This document shows positions 11,905 through 22,566 of a stretch of DNA of 64,000 nucleotides, piece after piece. A program made the position numbers and the translations under genes. Positions within the stretch are counted from its first letter, which is position 1, and the number at the start of each line of letters is the position of its first letter. Origin of the DNA: Diphasiastrum complanatum (Eukaryota; Streptophyta; Lycopodiopsida; Lycopodiales; Lycopodiaceae); assembly GCA_029204225.1 (NCBI GenBank), contig CM055098.1:15080533-15144532 (forward strand). Direction: 5' to 3'. The notes beneath the pieces were generated by a model. That model did not search any database. It had not been told where the DNA came from and saw nothing but the letters and a program-made list of their open reading frames with translations.

Positions 11905-12241
11905 ATCTTACGACAAGGCTTATTGAGGCTATCATTCCTTGTGACAAGGCGTATTGAGTCCCATGGCCAGGCTTTCAAGGCTGCCAAGCCTCGAGTGAAA
12001 CATCAAGGGGTGATCAAGCCTTGATAGAATTACCTCAAATCTTATGGTTACTTGGGCATTTTCTCATCTTGTGGTCACTTAGACCTTTCTTCTTTAGATA
12101 CTCTGTTCCATATTCTCATTCTTGGCCATGGCTTCCTTTCTCGGGCTCTCTTGGAGGACATGCACATCACAATCATGGTTGTTTGAAATCTTTCATCCAT
12201 TTTGGATTAACCAATCCTACATGCGTCTTCAAGGTACATCT
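11905..12241. repeat. LTR-like repeat, copy A (partner at 23595-23870)
   Basis: About 270 bp from 11910 match 23595-23870 imperfectly but colinearly. Shared strings include ACAAGGCTTATTGAGGCT, GAAACATCAAGGG, CTTGTGGTCACTTA and CCTTTCT. The copia element at 12242 inserted at its right end, so the rest of this copy continues at 17802. It is probably the 3' LTR of the minus-strand gypsy remnant at 17.9-18.7 kb, with copy B as the other LTR. This is inference, because no TG/CA ends or primer-binding site were defined. Confidence 0.55.
12237..12241. other. Target-site duplication CATCT (left copy)
   Basis: CATCT precedes the left LTR at 12237-12241 and follows the right LTR at 17802-17806. A 5-bp duplication is the normal copia integration signature. 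It shows that both ends of the 12242-17801 element are original. Confidence 0.95.
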
Positions 12242-12517
12242 TGTCAAGAATTAGATATGCAACATCAAGCATTCACCATAAGCAATCAACACAAGAAGGC
12301 GGAAGAAGAACACGTACTGTCACTCTATCACACTAATTCATACAGAATGTAAGATGTACAAATAAACCCTGAACCCTGATAGAGAGAGAAAACCTATGAG
12401 TAGACTAATAGACTAGCCTACGACTATTGACAGCTGTGACCAGCTGTCAACATTACTGTGCATCCTAAACAGTAACAATGAAGTTTATCATTGATTTCAT
12501 ATCATTGATTTCTAACA
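12242..12517 (-). repeat. 3' LTR of the 12242-17801 copia element
   Basis: 276 bp, TG...CA ends (TGTCAAG...TTTCTAACA on the plus strand). It holds a 10-bp inverted repeat (TTGACAGCTG/CAGCTGTCAA, 12427-12450) with loop TGAC. The partner LTR has the loop GTCA, the exact reverse complement. Confidence 0.97.
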
Positions 12518-12526
12518 CTCTCCCTC
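12518..12526 (-). promoter_or_regulatory. Polypurine tract of the copia element
   Basis: On the minus strand GAGGGAGAG stands directly before the TG of the 3' LTR. Such a tract primes plus-strand DNA synthesis during reverse transcription. The position is exact relative to the LTR edge. Confidence 0.85.
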
Positions 12527-12535
12527 ATTGATAAA

Positions 12536-14416
12536 ATTACATTTTTCTATCCCTAATAGAGTACGAAACCTTTCAAATTTACATCTACCTAATGACTTAG
12601 TAAAAATATCTGCCTTTTGATCTTCAGATTTACAAAAAAAAAGATCAATGGCTCCATCAAGAATTTTCTCTCGAACAAAATGGTAGTGTATTTCGATGTA
12701 CTTGGTTCGAGCATGTAAAACTGGATTTTTGGCAAGGTGAATGCAACTTTGATTATCGCAAGATATAGTAGTCGCATCCACTTGTGGTTGACCTAAATCC
12801 ACAAGCAATCTTCGTAACCATACCGCTTCTTGTGTAGCATTGCTGAGTGCCCGATATTCAGCTTCCGTCGATGATAAGGCTACTGTAGGTTGTTTTTTGC
12901 TGCTCCATGAAATTGTAGCTGTACCATAACTGAATGTATGACCACTTGTAGATCTTCTGTCATCAATATTACCTGCCCAATCGGCATCTGTATAACCTAC
13001 CAACATTGGCGTTTCAGGCTGATCATACTTCAAACCAAAATTCAATGTCCCTCGAATGTATCTGAGAATACGTTTAGCAGACTTCCAATGTGCTTGACTA
13101 GGATCTTGCATAAATTGACTAACAACACCAACAACATAAGAAATATCAGGTCGTGTGTGTGTCAAATAAATCAAACTACCCACCAGCTGTCTATACAAAT
13201 AAGCATCCACTTTCTCAGATTCATCATATGCAGTAAGCTTCATGTTGACATCCATAGGTGTACTCAAAGGCTTACAATCTTGCATATTGAACTTATAAAG
13301 CAAATCTCGTGCATATTTGCTTTGTGTAAGAAAGACCATGTCTTCCTTTTGCCATACTTCAATGCCAAGACAATAGTGCATCAATCCTAGATCACTCATG
13401 TCAAAAGCTTTGGAAAGATCTGATTTTATTTCATCAATTAAGCTCTCATTACTTCCTGTAATAATCAAATCATCCACGTACAACACAGTGAACACTATAT
13501 CTGAATTTTGCCTTAGAATGTAAAGATTAGGATCAGCATCACTCTTTATCATTCCCCTTCACTTGAAGTGTTCATCAATGCAAGAGTACCACGCCCGTGG
13601 TGCTTGCTTCAATCCATAAATGGCTTTGTTGAGCTTACAAACGAGATGCTCTCTCCCTGGCTCAACAAATCCTTGAGGTTGTACTAAGTACACCTCTTCA
13701 TCCAACACTCCATTAAGAAAAGCAGATTTAACGTCCATTTGCTGGATCTTCCAACCATAGAAAGCATAAATAGCAATGATAGAATGTATAGTTACCATCT
13801 TAGCTACGGGTGCGAAGGTTTCTTCAAAATCAATACCTTCTTGCTGCTCAAATCCTCTCGCAACCAACCGTGCTTTATACTTGTTGAGTTGCCCATCAGC
13901 TCCATATTTGATCTTGTATATCCATTTGCAAGTGATAGGCGTCTTACCATCAGGTAGCTCAACCAAGTTCCACGTCCTATTTTTCGATATAGCTTCCATT
14001 TCTGTTTCCATAGCTTCACGCCACTCCTTGTGCTCCTTTGCTTTATCAAAAGTTTTTGGTTCCTGAGCCTTGAGCACAGAACCCATTAGGGCTAGATTCA
14101 TCTCTAATCTTGCAGGAGGTTTTCGATTTCTACTTGATCTTCTAAGCTCTCCCTGCTCACTTGATTCGGGAGTATCTCCCTTATTAGCATCACTTCTTAC
14201 TGACAAGTACCACTTAGGCACTCTCCTAGGAATCTCATTATTGACCCTGTCTTTTTCCATTGGCTCTTCCATATCGACACCAACTTCTTTCTTCACTTGC
14301 ATTTTAGCTTTATCATCAAAGGGATCAATTGTCAATTTTATTTGGTCATTTTGACCCATCTCATCAAAAGTAGCATCTCTAGAAATCACGATCTTTTGTG
14401 CATCTATGTCATACAT
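12536..14416 (-). pseudogene. Copia reverse transcriptase and RNase H
   Basis: Minus-strand reading from about 14416 down to a natural stop near the 3' LTR. After an acidic linker come TWNLVELPDGKTPITCKWI, the KARLVARGFEQQEGIDFEETFAPVA block, QQMDVKSAFLNG, LNKAIYGLKQAPRAWY and the catalytic YVDD (about 13480). RNase H follows with YTDADWAGN (catalytic Asp), ISWSSKKQ, SSTEAEYRAL, CDNQSCIHLAKNP and H-x-R-T-K-Y-I-E-I-H-Y-H-F-V-R. The one defect in this part is a TGA at 13559-13561 in the middle of the RT domain (DEHFK, stop, then the frame resumes). The C-terminus ends in the leader of the polypurine tract, as is usual for copia. Confidence 0.93.
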
Positions 14417-15807
14417 CCTGTATGCCTTGGCTCTTTCATCATATCCAAGGAAAATACCCTTAACAGCTTTTGCATCCAGCTTCTTTCGTTTTTCATCAGG
14501 TACATGAGCGTAAGCATCACAACCAAATATTCGTAAATGAGAAACATTAGGTTTCTTTCCAGTAAAGGTTCGTAAGGTGTCTTACCCTCCACGGACTTCG
14601 TAAGACACCGATTCAAGATATGAGTAGCTGTGTTGCATGCTTCTGCCCGAAAAGTATTTGGCAAACCCTTGCTCTTAAGCATTGCCCTAGCCATCTCCAC
14701 AATGGATCTATTTTTCCGTTCTGCAACTCCGTTCTGTTGTGGTGAATAGGGTGTAATGGTTTGTCTCTTGATCCCCTAATCCTTGCAGAAATTTATAAAC
14801 TCTGTTGAAAAATACTCACCGCCAACATCTGATCTGAGGGTCTTAATATAACAACCTGTTTGTTTTTCATCTAGAGCCTTGAACTCTCTAAAGTTGGCAA
14901 AAGCATCAGATTTCTTGCTTATGAAATAAATCCAGATATGTCTACTATAGTCATCAATGAATGTGATGAAATAGTAACAACCACTAATGGACCTAGTTTG
15001 TATTGGTCCACGCAGATCACTATGAACAAGATCAAGAATGCCATTGGCTCTTCTTGCTCCATCTTTGGGAAATCTCTCTCTATGCCGTTTTCCCAAAATG
15101 CAACCCTCACAAATTTTTCCTTCAAAAGAGATATCAGGCAATCCAACAACTAGATTACCTCTTTTAAGGATTTGCAAGCTTTGAGCACTGATATGAACAA
15201 ACCTTTGATGCCAAAGATCACTTCGACTATCAACAGTGCTTACCATAGCTTGAGTAAAAGATCTCGCATTCAGTTTGTAGAGTCGATTCCCGTTGACTCT
15301 AGCTCCTGTAGCAATCACTTTGTAGTGATTCTTGTCTTTGACAAGGCATTTGTCACTATCAAACTCAACCTTGAGTTGTTGATCAGCCATCGTCCCAACA
15401 GACAATAGATTGTTAGCTAAGCCAGGTACATATTGCACATTGCTTATATGCTTTATTTTCCCGTTGGCTAACTTCACTGGTACCACTCCAACTCCTTTAA
15501 CAGATAGCAATTTGCCATCAGCTTGTCCAACTTCATCACCATTGTCAGTTTTCTTGAATTCTGAAAACCACTCTTTCCTTGAAGTCATGTGCTTGGATGC
15601 ACCACTATCAATGTACCAGGTATCCTTGGCTTCATCACTTGTCATTAATGCTGTAATGAACAATTTTGAACTCTCACCTGTGTCATCTTCATATTGATCA
15701 TCATCGTATTGATGTTGATCAATATAATTGTCTTCATAATAATAGTCATCAAATTGATGTTGATCAGCATAATTTCCCGCTTGCCATTTGTCTTTTCTTT
15801 GTTCCAT
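14404..15807 (-). pseudogene. Copia protease and integrase
   Basis: This continues the gag frame after a single TAA. The protease is TWYIDSGASKHMT (about 15625-15585) with the downstream VQYVPGLANNLLSVG. The integrase zinc domain has LWHQRFVHIS and C-E-G-C (the second His lies in FVHIS). The catalytic core has LVHSDLRGPI, ITFIDDYSRHIWIYF and LRSDVGGEY. A TAG at 14776-14778 (after INFCKD) interrupts before QQNGVAERKNRS, which contains the catalytic Glu. A frameshift near 14550 then separates the core from the C-terminal region. Apart from these breaks the sequence is well preserved. Confidence 0.93.
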
Positions 15808-15813
15808 CTCCTT

Positions 15814-16662
15814 TTATTTCTTGAAGCATTCATGCTCCCAGTGACCAGGTTTGTTGCAGTACCTACAATTTCCAGGTTTATTTTGTCTTGAATAGCCGCA
15901 TCCTTGACCTCGGTCTTGATTCCAATTACCTCGATTCGGACTATCATTGACTTGCTCATGAAATTGTTGAAATGATCCTCGGCTTGAGTTTCCTCCTCTC
16001 GATTGATACTTTCCACGGCCAAATCTTCCACCTCGTCCTCTAACTGCAAGAGCTTGATCATAGCTCTTGTTACGATGATTCAAGTTCTCTTGATGTTGCT
16101 CTTCTTGCAAAAGCAATCTACCTAGTTCTTCATAGGCTGGAAGATTTTCTCTTGTGGCTATACTCGTCACAAACATCTGATGTGACTCACTCAAACTATT
16201 CAATGTCAATTGCACGATCTCACAATCTTGTACTCGCTCTCCAACTGCTGTTAATTGATCACGGATCTCTTTGATTTTCAGTATGTGATTGGCAATAGTT
16301 GCACCATCATCCATCCGCAATGTATGCAACTTTGTCTTTAAAAATAGTATTCGAGATGTATTTGTCGTTTCAAACAATGCCTTCAATGTATCCCACGCTT
16401 CTTTTGGTCCTTCTGAATCTGAAATATAGGGAATAATTGCATCTCTAACTGATAAGTTGATGACATTTTGGGCTTTCCGTCTTCTCCTATCAAATGCCCG
16501 CTGATCTTCTTCAATCACTGGCCTTGTCTCTTCACCTGTCACGATCTCCCATAGCTCCTTTTCCATCAAAATGTTCTTCAGTTTGAATTTCCAAACTGCG
16601 TAGTTGCTGGCTCCTTCCAATTTGCTTGACTCATTAAGGACACTCTCGCTTAGAGTTGCCAT
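15814..16662 (-). pseudogene. Copia gag with CCHC zinc knuckle, closed by a stop at the gag-pol border
   Basis: Uninterrupted 282-codon gag reading starting at the ATG complementary to 16660-16662. The N-terminal block is ESSKLEGASNYAVWKFKLKN, the helical UBN2-type core includes PKEAWDTLKALFE and LRMDDGATIANHILKIKEI, an RG-rich stretch follows (RGRGGRFGRGKYQSRGG), and the zinc knuckle is C-R-Y-C-N-K-P-G-H-W-E-H-E-C (CX2CX4HX4C). A TAA at 15814-15816 comes three residues after the knuckle (CFKK-stop), and pol continues in the same frame. Plant copia elements usually have one continuous gag-pol frame, so this may be a simple nonsense mutation or a Gag-terminating stop. Only family comparison can decide. 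Gag itself is undamaged. Confidence 0.93.
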
Positions 16663-16740
16663 TACTGGATAGATGAGTCTGTCTCACAAAATTTATTCAC
16701 ACCACAGAACTGTAAATTTTTGGTTGTACACCTGATATCG

Positions 16741-16980
16741 GTACGACGCGCAGGTGCACGACTGCTCGGGATTCTCTTTACCTCTGGCGCGTCGCTCCGA
16801 TATTGGTACTGATATGTGATATCGGTATGACGCGCGGATGTACGACTGCTCTTGGTTTTCTTTACCTCTGGCGCGTCGATCCAATATTGGTACGGATATG
16901 CTATATCTGTATGACGCGCGGATGTACGACTGCTCAAGATTTTTCCTACCTCTGGCGCATCGATCCAATGTTGGTACGGA
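16741..16980 (-). repeat. 84-bp tandem repeat (2.9 copies) in the copia 5' leader
   Basis: Units 16741-16824, 16825-16908 and 16909-16980 (partial) are clearly homologous. Each contains GACGCGCGGATGTACGACTG or close variants, then TTTACCTCTGGCGCGTCG. The array lies between the primer-binding site and gag. The unit is 28 codons, so the minus-strand frame stays open (SSRTSARHTDI repeated). I treat this as leader sequence because no copia protein is encoded there. Confidence 0.9.
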
Positions 16981-17513
16981 AAAGATTAAAAATAGAGGGA
17001 ATATAAGAACTTTCAGAGGGAATATTCTAGATTCCCCACTTCGGTGCAGCGGCTACGCTGCCTCCTCTTTGCAAAGATTTCGAAATGTGTGATCGTTCAA
17101 AAGACAGAGATCAGTAATGTGAAAAGTATGAAGCCTTCTAACTCTGAATGGTAGTACTAGACACTGTCTAGTGTGATTTGCGGTACTCCAAACAGACAAA
17201 TGAGAGATTTCTTGGCAAACCTCTCACACAAATAGCACTTTCCACAATAACTAGGAAGTATTGTAAAAATCTCCCCCACTCAACAGATTTTCAATCTGAC
17301 TGATGCTGCTCTGGCCTTTCTGATGCCTCTGGGACTGTGCTTTCATTCCCCACTGATGATTCTGAGCTCCAACCCTACAAAATACACCAAAGAAGAATTT
17401 CTTCCAGCCGTTTTTGTCTCTCCAAGCTTTCACCTCCCGTGAAGGACTTTCTCACTTCGTTGCGGAGCTTGTGACAAGCTGTATCCACTGATTAGGCACG
17501 CAGGACTATCGCT

Positions 17514-17525
17514 GCTCTGATACCA
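17514..17525 (-). promoter_or_regulatory. Primer-binding site (initiator-Met tRNA type)
   Basis: The complement of 17514-17525 is TGGTATCAGAGC, directly inside the 5' LTR. It is the standard initiator-Met tRNA match of plant copia elements and primes minus-strand cDNA synthesis. Confidence 0.95.
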
Positions 17526-17801
17526 TGTCAAGAATTAGATATGCAGCATCAAGCATTCACCATAAGCAATCACCACAAGAAGGCGGAAGAAGAACACGTA
17601 CTGTCACTCTATCACACTAATTCATACAGAATGTAAAATGCACAAATAAACCCTGAACCCTGATAGAGAGAGAAAACCTACGAGTAGACTAATAGACTAG
17701 CCTACGGCTATTGACAGCTGGTCACAGCTGTCAACATTAATGTGCATCCTAAACAGTAACAATGAAGTTTATCATTGATTTCATATCATTGATTTCTAAC
17801 A
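17526..17801 (-). repeat. 5' LTR of the 12242-17801 copia element
   Basis: 276 bp, same length as its partner. It drives transcription toward lower coordinates. The inverted repeat at 17711-17734 carries loop GTCA. Outside it lies the right target duplication CATCT (17802-17806). Confidence 0.97.
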
Positions 17802-17889
17802 CATCTCTCTTATGTACTTGCAAATGCCAAGCCCCACTAGAGTATCTCAAAATCTTCATAATGAATATTCATAAAAGACATTTGGTAAG

Positions 17890-18735
17890 TCATAAATGAG
17901 GTTAAAGGAAAGGATGATATTTATTCTTGTAAGGCTCTCTTGAAAGTTTACATCCTCTTTGATGCATTAATTGTTGTCCTCAACGGACATTTTCTTGATG
18001 AACGCTCAAATTTTTGAGGTAGTCTTGGAGAAAATTCTCTTACATCCATCTAGCATATGTGGAAGGGTGCTTTTGGAACTTGAGGAGGTATAGTGTAGAA
18101 GTCCTCATTTCCTTCCTAGTCGTTCTTTGTGCATTGGGATGCATTCGGGTTGTCTTCATTGCTCACCACTTCAGGTGGCTCTTTCTTTTGTTGTCATTTT
18201 AAGGTTCTATACCAAAAATTCCTTAATCAACCTTACATGGAACTTGGTATGTACCTTCCAAGTTGGGATTAGTTCCAATTCACGACTCACCCCATCAATT
18301 ACTTTTGCGACCTTAAAAAGACCATAAAATTTCATACTAGTTTAAAATAAAGTTTCACATCTTCTTTTGCTTTCTAAGACATCTTTCTCAAACCTTAAGG
18401 GGACCCAATCCACTTTTTTCTTCCTTCAATACAAGTTTGAATGCTTTTGATGTCTTTCATCTACCTTGGCAATAAGTTGTTGAGTATCTTGATAGTCATG
18501 AATTAATCCAGCATATGCTAGGACTTGGTCTTTGGTTCTTAGCAAAGATGAAAGGAAAGCTTGATTCTTTCGACCATGTACGTAGTTTCTTAAGAGATTA
18601 ACTATGTTTCTATTGGTGATTATACTTTGGCCATCTATTTTTGGATGGTATGTTGAAGAGAAATTAAGTGTGGTCCCAAATTATCAAAGGGTTCACTAGC
18701 AGAAGATTTGTGTTTTTACTTGCAAGAAATAAAGC
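17890..18735 (-). pseudogene. Second Ty3/gypsy remnant: integrase C-terminal half and tail
   Basis: On the minus strand, TTLNFSSTYHPKIDGQS followed by N-R-N-I-V-N-L-L-R-N-Y-V-H-G-R-K-N-Q (about 18670-18570) is the integrase core around the catalytic Glu position, here lost (Q-S-I-I-T-N-R instead of Q-S/T-E-x-x-N-R). Downstream are a KVDWVPLRFEKDV block and FKVAKVIDGVSRELELIPTWKVHTKFHVRLIK, the usual C-terminal GPY/F-like region. A Trp-rich tail near 18060-17960 resembles the end of a chromodomain polyprotein in shifted frames. Several stops are present. Upstream pol is missing. At about 18740 the sequence changes to the GC-rich hAT region. Confidence 0.7.
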
Positions 18736-18981
18736 AGACATGAGGATCCGGGCCGGAATTCCCGCGTCTGCGTCTGCGTCCGACCCTCAGACGCACGGTC
18801 GGATGCATCCCTTTTTTTTAATTTTTTTTGACTGGACGCGGTCGCGTCTGGGCCCCGGACGCGTTTAAAAAAAAAAAAAAACAAAAGGCACGGGCACTGC
18901 GGACTGTTCCGCAGAAGCCTGAAGCCCGAGAGGAGAGAAAGAGGGCGGGAGAGGGAGAGAGAGAGTGAATGAGGGAGAGGC

Positions 18982-18985
<4 letters not shown>

Positions 18986-19061
<76 letters not shown>
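18986..19061. repeat. (GA)n microsatellite
   Basis: An uninterrupted GA dinucleotide run of about 76 bp followed by GTGT-rich sequence. Open frames across it only encode Arg-Glu or Leu-Ser dipeptides and are not genes. Confidence 0.98.
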
Positions 19062-19063
<2 letters not shown>

Positions 19064-19329
19064 TGCTATGGTGTTTGTGTGTGCATATAGATGTGTGTGT
19101 GAGAGAGGAAGAGACAGAGAGTGTGAGGGACGGAGAGAGAGAGGATTTGTGTGTGTGCACGTGTGTACGAGACATGGTGTGTGTGTGTGTGAGTTTTGCA
19201 CCTACACCTATGCCACCACCTCCAGATCCACATCGTCCATCCACATCCTCCCAGCCATCGACATCCCGAGGCACTAGACAGATGTCCATGCCGGGATCTT
19301 TCAGAGAGGGGCAGCACAGAGAGGCCAGG

Positions 19330-22005
19330 CCACGATGACCATAGCACAGATGTTCTATGACCTGAACCTCCCCTTTATCATGGCATCATCCCGCATCTTT
19401 CGAGAGGCTATCTCGAAAGTTGCAGTCTGCTGGCCCGGCTACACACCACCCACAGCCGACGCACTACGCGGCCCTTTGCTCCAGGACCGGGTTGCATCAG
19501 TCAGAGAGTGACTGGCCGCACTGCATGAGGCTTGGGATAGATACGGCTGGTCCATCATGGCTGATGGGTGGACTGATCGTCGCAGACGTCCACTCATCAA
19601 CGTGATTGTTTCTAGTTGTTACGGTTCCATGTTCTTGCGCAGCATCGACGCCTCTAAGGTAGGGAGAGTGCATTCGGCCGAGTACATTTACGGCATCATT
19701 CGCGCAGCGATAGAGGAGGTCGGGCCACAACGCGTTGTCCAGGTATAATCTTCTTTCATTAGTTGCTTGGTCACTTACTGCTTAATGTTGATACAATAGT
19801 TTTGCGTAGTTTTCGATTGATTGCAATGTGTTTCCAAGCTGTGAACTGATCGTGTGAACGTATCGCGAAAGGTTGTGACGAACAATGCGTCCAACTGCTG
19901 CAGTATGGGGGAGCTTCTTATGGAAGACTACCCCTCCATTGTGTGGACTCCATGTGCCGCACACTCACTGGACCTGCTCCTGCATTCCATCGGGCGCCTG
20001 CCTTGGGTCAGTGAGATTCTCACGAGGGCACTTGCGGTTGTGGACTTCGTCACACACAAGCGCCGCATGACAGCCCTTTTCCGCACATTCAGCACGTCAG
20101 CTGCTACTTATTTTTTGGCTCGTTCAAGATGCTTCTTTTTTTTTTTGCTCGTTTCATGTGTGCCTCTCATTCCATTTGTCAATGCAGGCTCGACTTGAAG
20201 TAGCCCGCTCGCACCCGCTTCGCCTACCAGTTCATCATGCTTGAGTGGCTATACAAGCTCAAGGGTGATTTGCGGCACATGGCCACTTCTGCAGAGTTCA
20301 CTGCCATGGACCTATCCACGACCCCAGAGGGCTTGGCCTTCCACGACATCTTATTCATGGAGCCTTTCTGGGTGGATATGCAGCAGCTGATGGACGTCAT
20401 GCGCCCCATCTATTCTGTCCTGAGGCTCGTTGATCGCGCATTTACGAGTTCATGGACCGCATAGGCGAGTCTCTCTAGCGTTCTGAGCTGGACCCTGCCA
20501 GGTATAACTTTTTTCCGTCTCACCATCCTTACTTCCATTTCGCAATCTGTTTCATCTTGCTGCCGCAACACGATGGTATGTAACTGTTGCCTCCACGTGG
20601 TTTGGTCCACAAGTTGGAGCCTATCAGGCGCTTGTGGCAGCGACGATTGGATAAGTTTCACCGGCCCATTCACAGTGTGGCCCACATACTGCATCCGTTG
20701 TTTCAGAGCGAGAGGCAGTACGACGATGCAGAGCTGCGGGCGGACTGGTTCGCATACATCTCCCTCCTCAGCAGCGACACTGGTATCCGCAAGAGGCTCG
20801 AGGTGCAGAGGCTCAGTTACAGGTAAACTGTTGCTCTATCGTACGCTGTCGTTCGTTCAATTTCCCTGCGCGGGCTCAAGATGTACTCACGCACATCGCT
20901 GATCAACTGCAGGCACTCTCTGGGGCTGTTTGGCGAGGACCTTGCACGTGTCCGAGAGAACAGGCTCTTGCCTGTATCATGGTGGGAGAGCTACGGTGCT
21001 GGACAGCCAGACTTGAGGACGCTCGCGCTCCGAGTCCTTTCACAGGTATGTTGTCCAATCTCATTCATCCAACCAGTTTTCGCATTTTCTCTACAAGGTC
21101 GGTACTCACTCGAGTGGTTGCCAATCAATGCAGGACTATTCTGCTTGCGTGTGCGAGTGGAACTGGTCAGCGGTCAGCCTTGTTCACACGAATAGGCGGA
21201 ACCGTCTAACGACGGAACGATGCAATGACTTGGTGTACTGCAACACCAACACCAGGGTGGTTCGATGCATCACGAAGAGCATGAGGGCAGGAGGCGCACG
21301 TGCCCTCCTCTTGAAGGTATATGTCTATGCTCTATCGTTTGCTTTCGTATTAGTTTAAGACATTCAGTTTAATGCCCTCACGGTTTTAGGGTTTTCTCAC
21401 GAATGATTGACTTGTGCAGGTCAATCCCGATGAGTGCCTGGTTGCGGCGGCCGATCATGAGCCAGAGCCAGAGGTTGATCCAGACGATGCCGCTCGGCGT
21501 GCTCTGCGGGGTGATCCCGAGGATGATGCCGATGCCGATGAGACCACCCCCCTCCCTGCTGACGTTCCATTGCCCTCCTCTGATGATGAGCCCACATATG
21601 ATTCAGACGAGACGGTCGACCTTGCAGGGGATGGTCCACGTGCCCCACCCAGTACTCCCGCATCACGCCCCCTTTCAGATGATGGCTGGTCAGAGTTTGC
21701 GAGGGAGACAGATAGCGCAGAGACGACTCAGAGCATCACAGGCAGGCAATTCTTCCCAGAGACCCCCTCGTGGCAGAGGGAGACCCCTAGACAGGAGTGT
21801 ACCACAGAGGGTTCCTTCCGGCAGACCCAGAGGCAGGCCAGCCAAGAGGGGATGCACTGATGATTTTTCTAGTCGTCTCTTGGCAGGCGTTGACCCAGAC
21901 TTAGAGTCCCAGATGCCTCCAGACTCCCAGCCAGACTTTGTATCTGACACCCCTGCAGATGCATCTGGCACGCAGAGGGATGATTATTTTAGCACAGACT
22001 TGTAG
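19330..22005 (+). pseudogene. hAT-superfamily transposase (DUF659 and hAT dimerisation domain), broken
   Basis: Transposase of a hAT DNA transposon (Ac-like), GC-rich compared with its surroundings. An exon ending at 19742 encodes IAQMFYDLNLPFIMASSRIFREAI...WSIMADGWTDRRRRPLINVIV and RVVQ (DUF659). The intron 19743-19871 joins RVVQ to VVTNNASN...IVWTPCAAHSLDLLL, a classic hAT block. A further segment (about 20200-20450) has RTRFAYQFIMLEWL and FWVDMQQLMDVMRPIYSVLRLVD. 20590-20820 has RRLDKFHRPIHSVAHILHPLF. 20910-21050 has P-V-S-W-W-E-S-Y-G. 21130-21320 has CEWNWSAVSLVHTNRRNRL...DLVY, the dimerisation domain. An acidic and RGRP-rich tail ends at 22005. Stops at about 19508 and 20200 and frame changes disrupt it. 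No BED zinc finger was found upstream. Confidence 0.85.
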
Positions 22006-22165
22006 ATACCTGTACACATTTTAGCATCATGTACAGTGGCATCAGATGAGATGTATATATTTTTTTACAGTCTATTTGTGTCATGGCTAATTTATCGTGG
22101 TTGCTTACAAATGATTAGCTCTGTGAAATTTGAATGGTTAGTCAGAAATGGTTTGCTCCGTGCAA

Positions 22166-22168
<3 letters not shown>

Positions 22169-22248
<80 letters not shown>
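22169..22248. repeat. (GA)n microsatellite
   Basis: About 80 bp of pure GA repeat, 160 bp downstream of the hAT reading frame. No coding content. Confidence 0.98.
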
Positions 22249-22250
<2 letters not shown>

Positions 22251-22305
22251 AGCACATCTGCATCTCCCTCATAACATATGCATCATGTTCAATCATTTAA
22301 CATAA

Positions 22306-22380
22306 CACCCTACACCCTAAACCCTAACAAATGGCACAGTTAACATAACACCCTAAACCCTAACAAATCATCCTAAACCC
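22306..22380. repeat. Telomere-like CCCTAAA/CCCTAAC motifs
   Basis: Several ACCCTAAACCCTAAC-type units are separated by short non-telomeric spacers, giving the plant telomere heptamer CCCTAAA at irregular spacing. Too short and irregular for a true telomere. It is an interstitial telomere-like patch. Confidence 0.7.
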
Positions 22381-22566
22381 ACAACCCCACACCCATAACC
22401 ATCAAAACAAGCCACAACCATAATCATCATAACCACATCCATAAACATCATCAACCCCACCCCACGTCCTCATTGTGTCGTAGGCATTGCACCACAGGTA
22501 TGTGCAGATTCAACATCAAAGTAGCACCTGTGTAGCATGCACTGAAACCTGCGTAGAATGTAATAA

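Larger units (their letters stand above)
12242..17801 (-). mobile_element. Structurally complete Ty1/copia retrotransposon (5,560 bp)
   Basis: Two 276-bp LTRs (12242-12517 and 17526-17801) run from TGTCAAG to CTAACA on the plus strand, with a perfect CATCT duplication outside. On the coding (minus) strand the primer-binding site (complement of GCTCTGATACCA at 17514-17525) matches initiator-Met tRNA. The purine tract GAGGGAGAG abuts the 3' LTR. Gag, protease, integrase, reverse transcriptase and RNase H are all present and collinear. Only four lesions were seen: in-frame stops at 15814-15816, 14776-14778 and 13559-13561, and a frameshift near 14550. The LTRs differ by about seven substitutions plus one small inversion, so insertion is fairly old but clearly after the gypsy element it interrupts. 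Confidence 0.97.

Noticed and set aside
16662-16968. Repeat protein with SSRTSARHTDI units upstream of copia gag
   Set aside because: It lies in the retrotransposon leader and arises from the 84-bp repeat. No copia family has a protein there.
18696-19347. Open frames on both strands with Leu-Ser or Arg-Glu repeats
   Set aside because: They are produced by the GA and GT microsatellites. Dinucleotide repeats stay open in several frames.
21403-22005. Separate Pro/Arg-rich protein gene
   Set aside because: It overlaps the C-terminal tail of the hAT transposase in another frame. More likely the shifted end of that gene.
22306-22380. Chromosome end
   Set aside because: Only a few irregular CCCTAAA units with intervening sequence, inside a gene intron.
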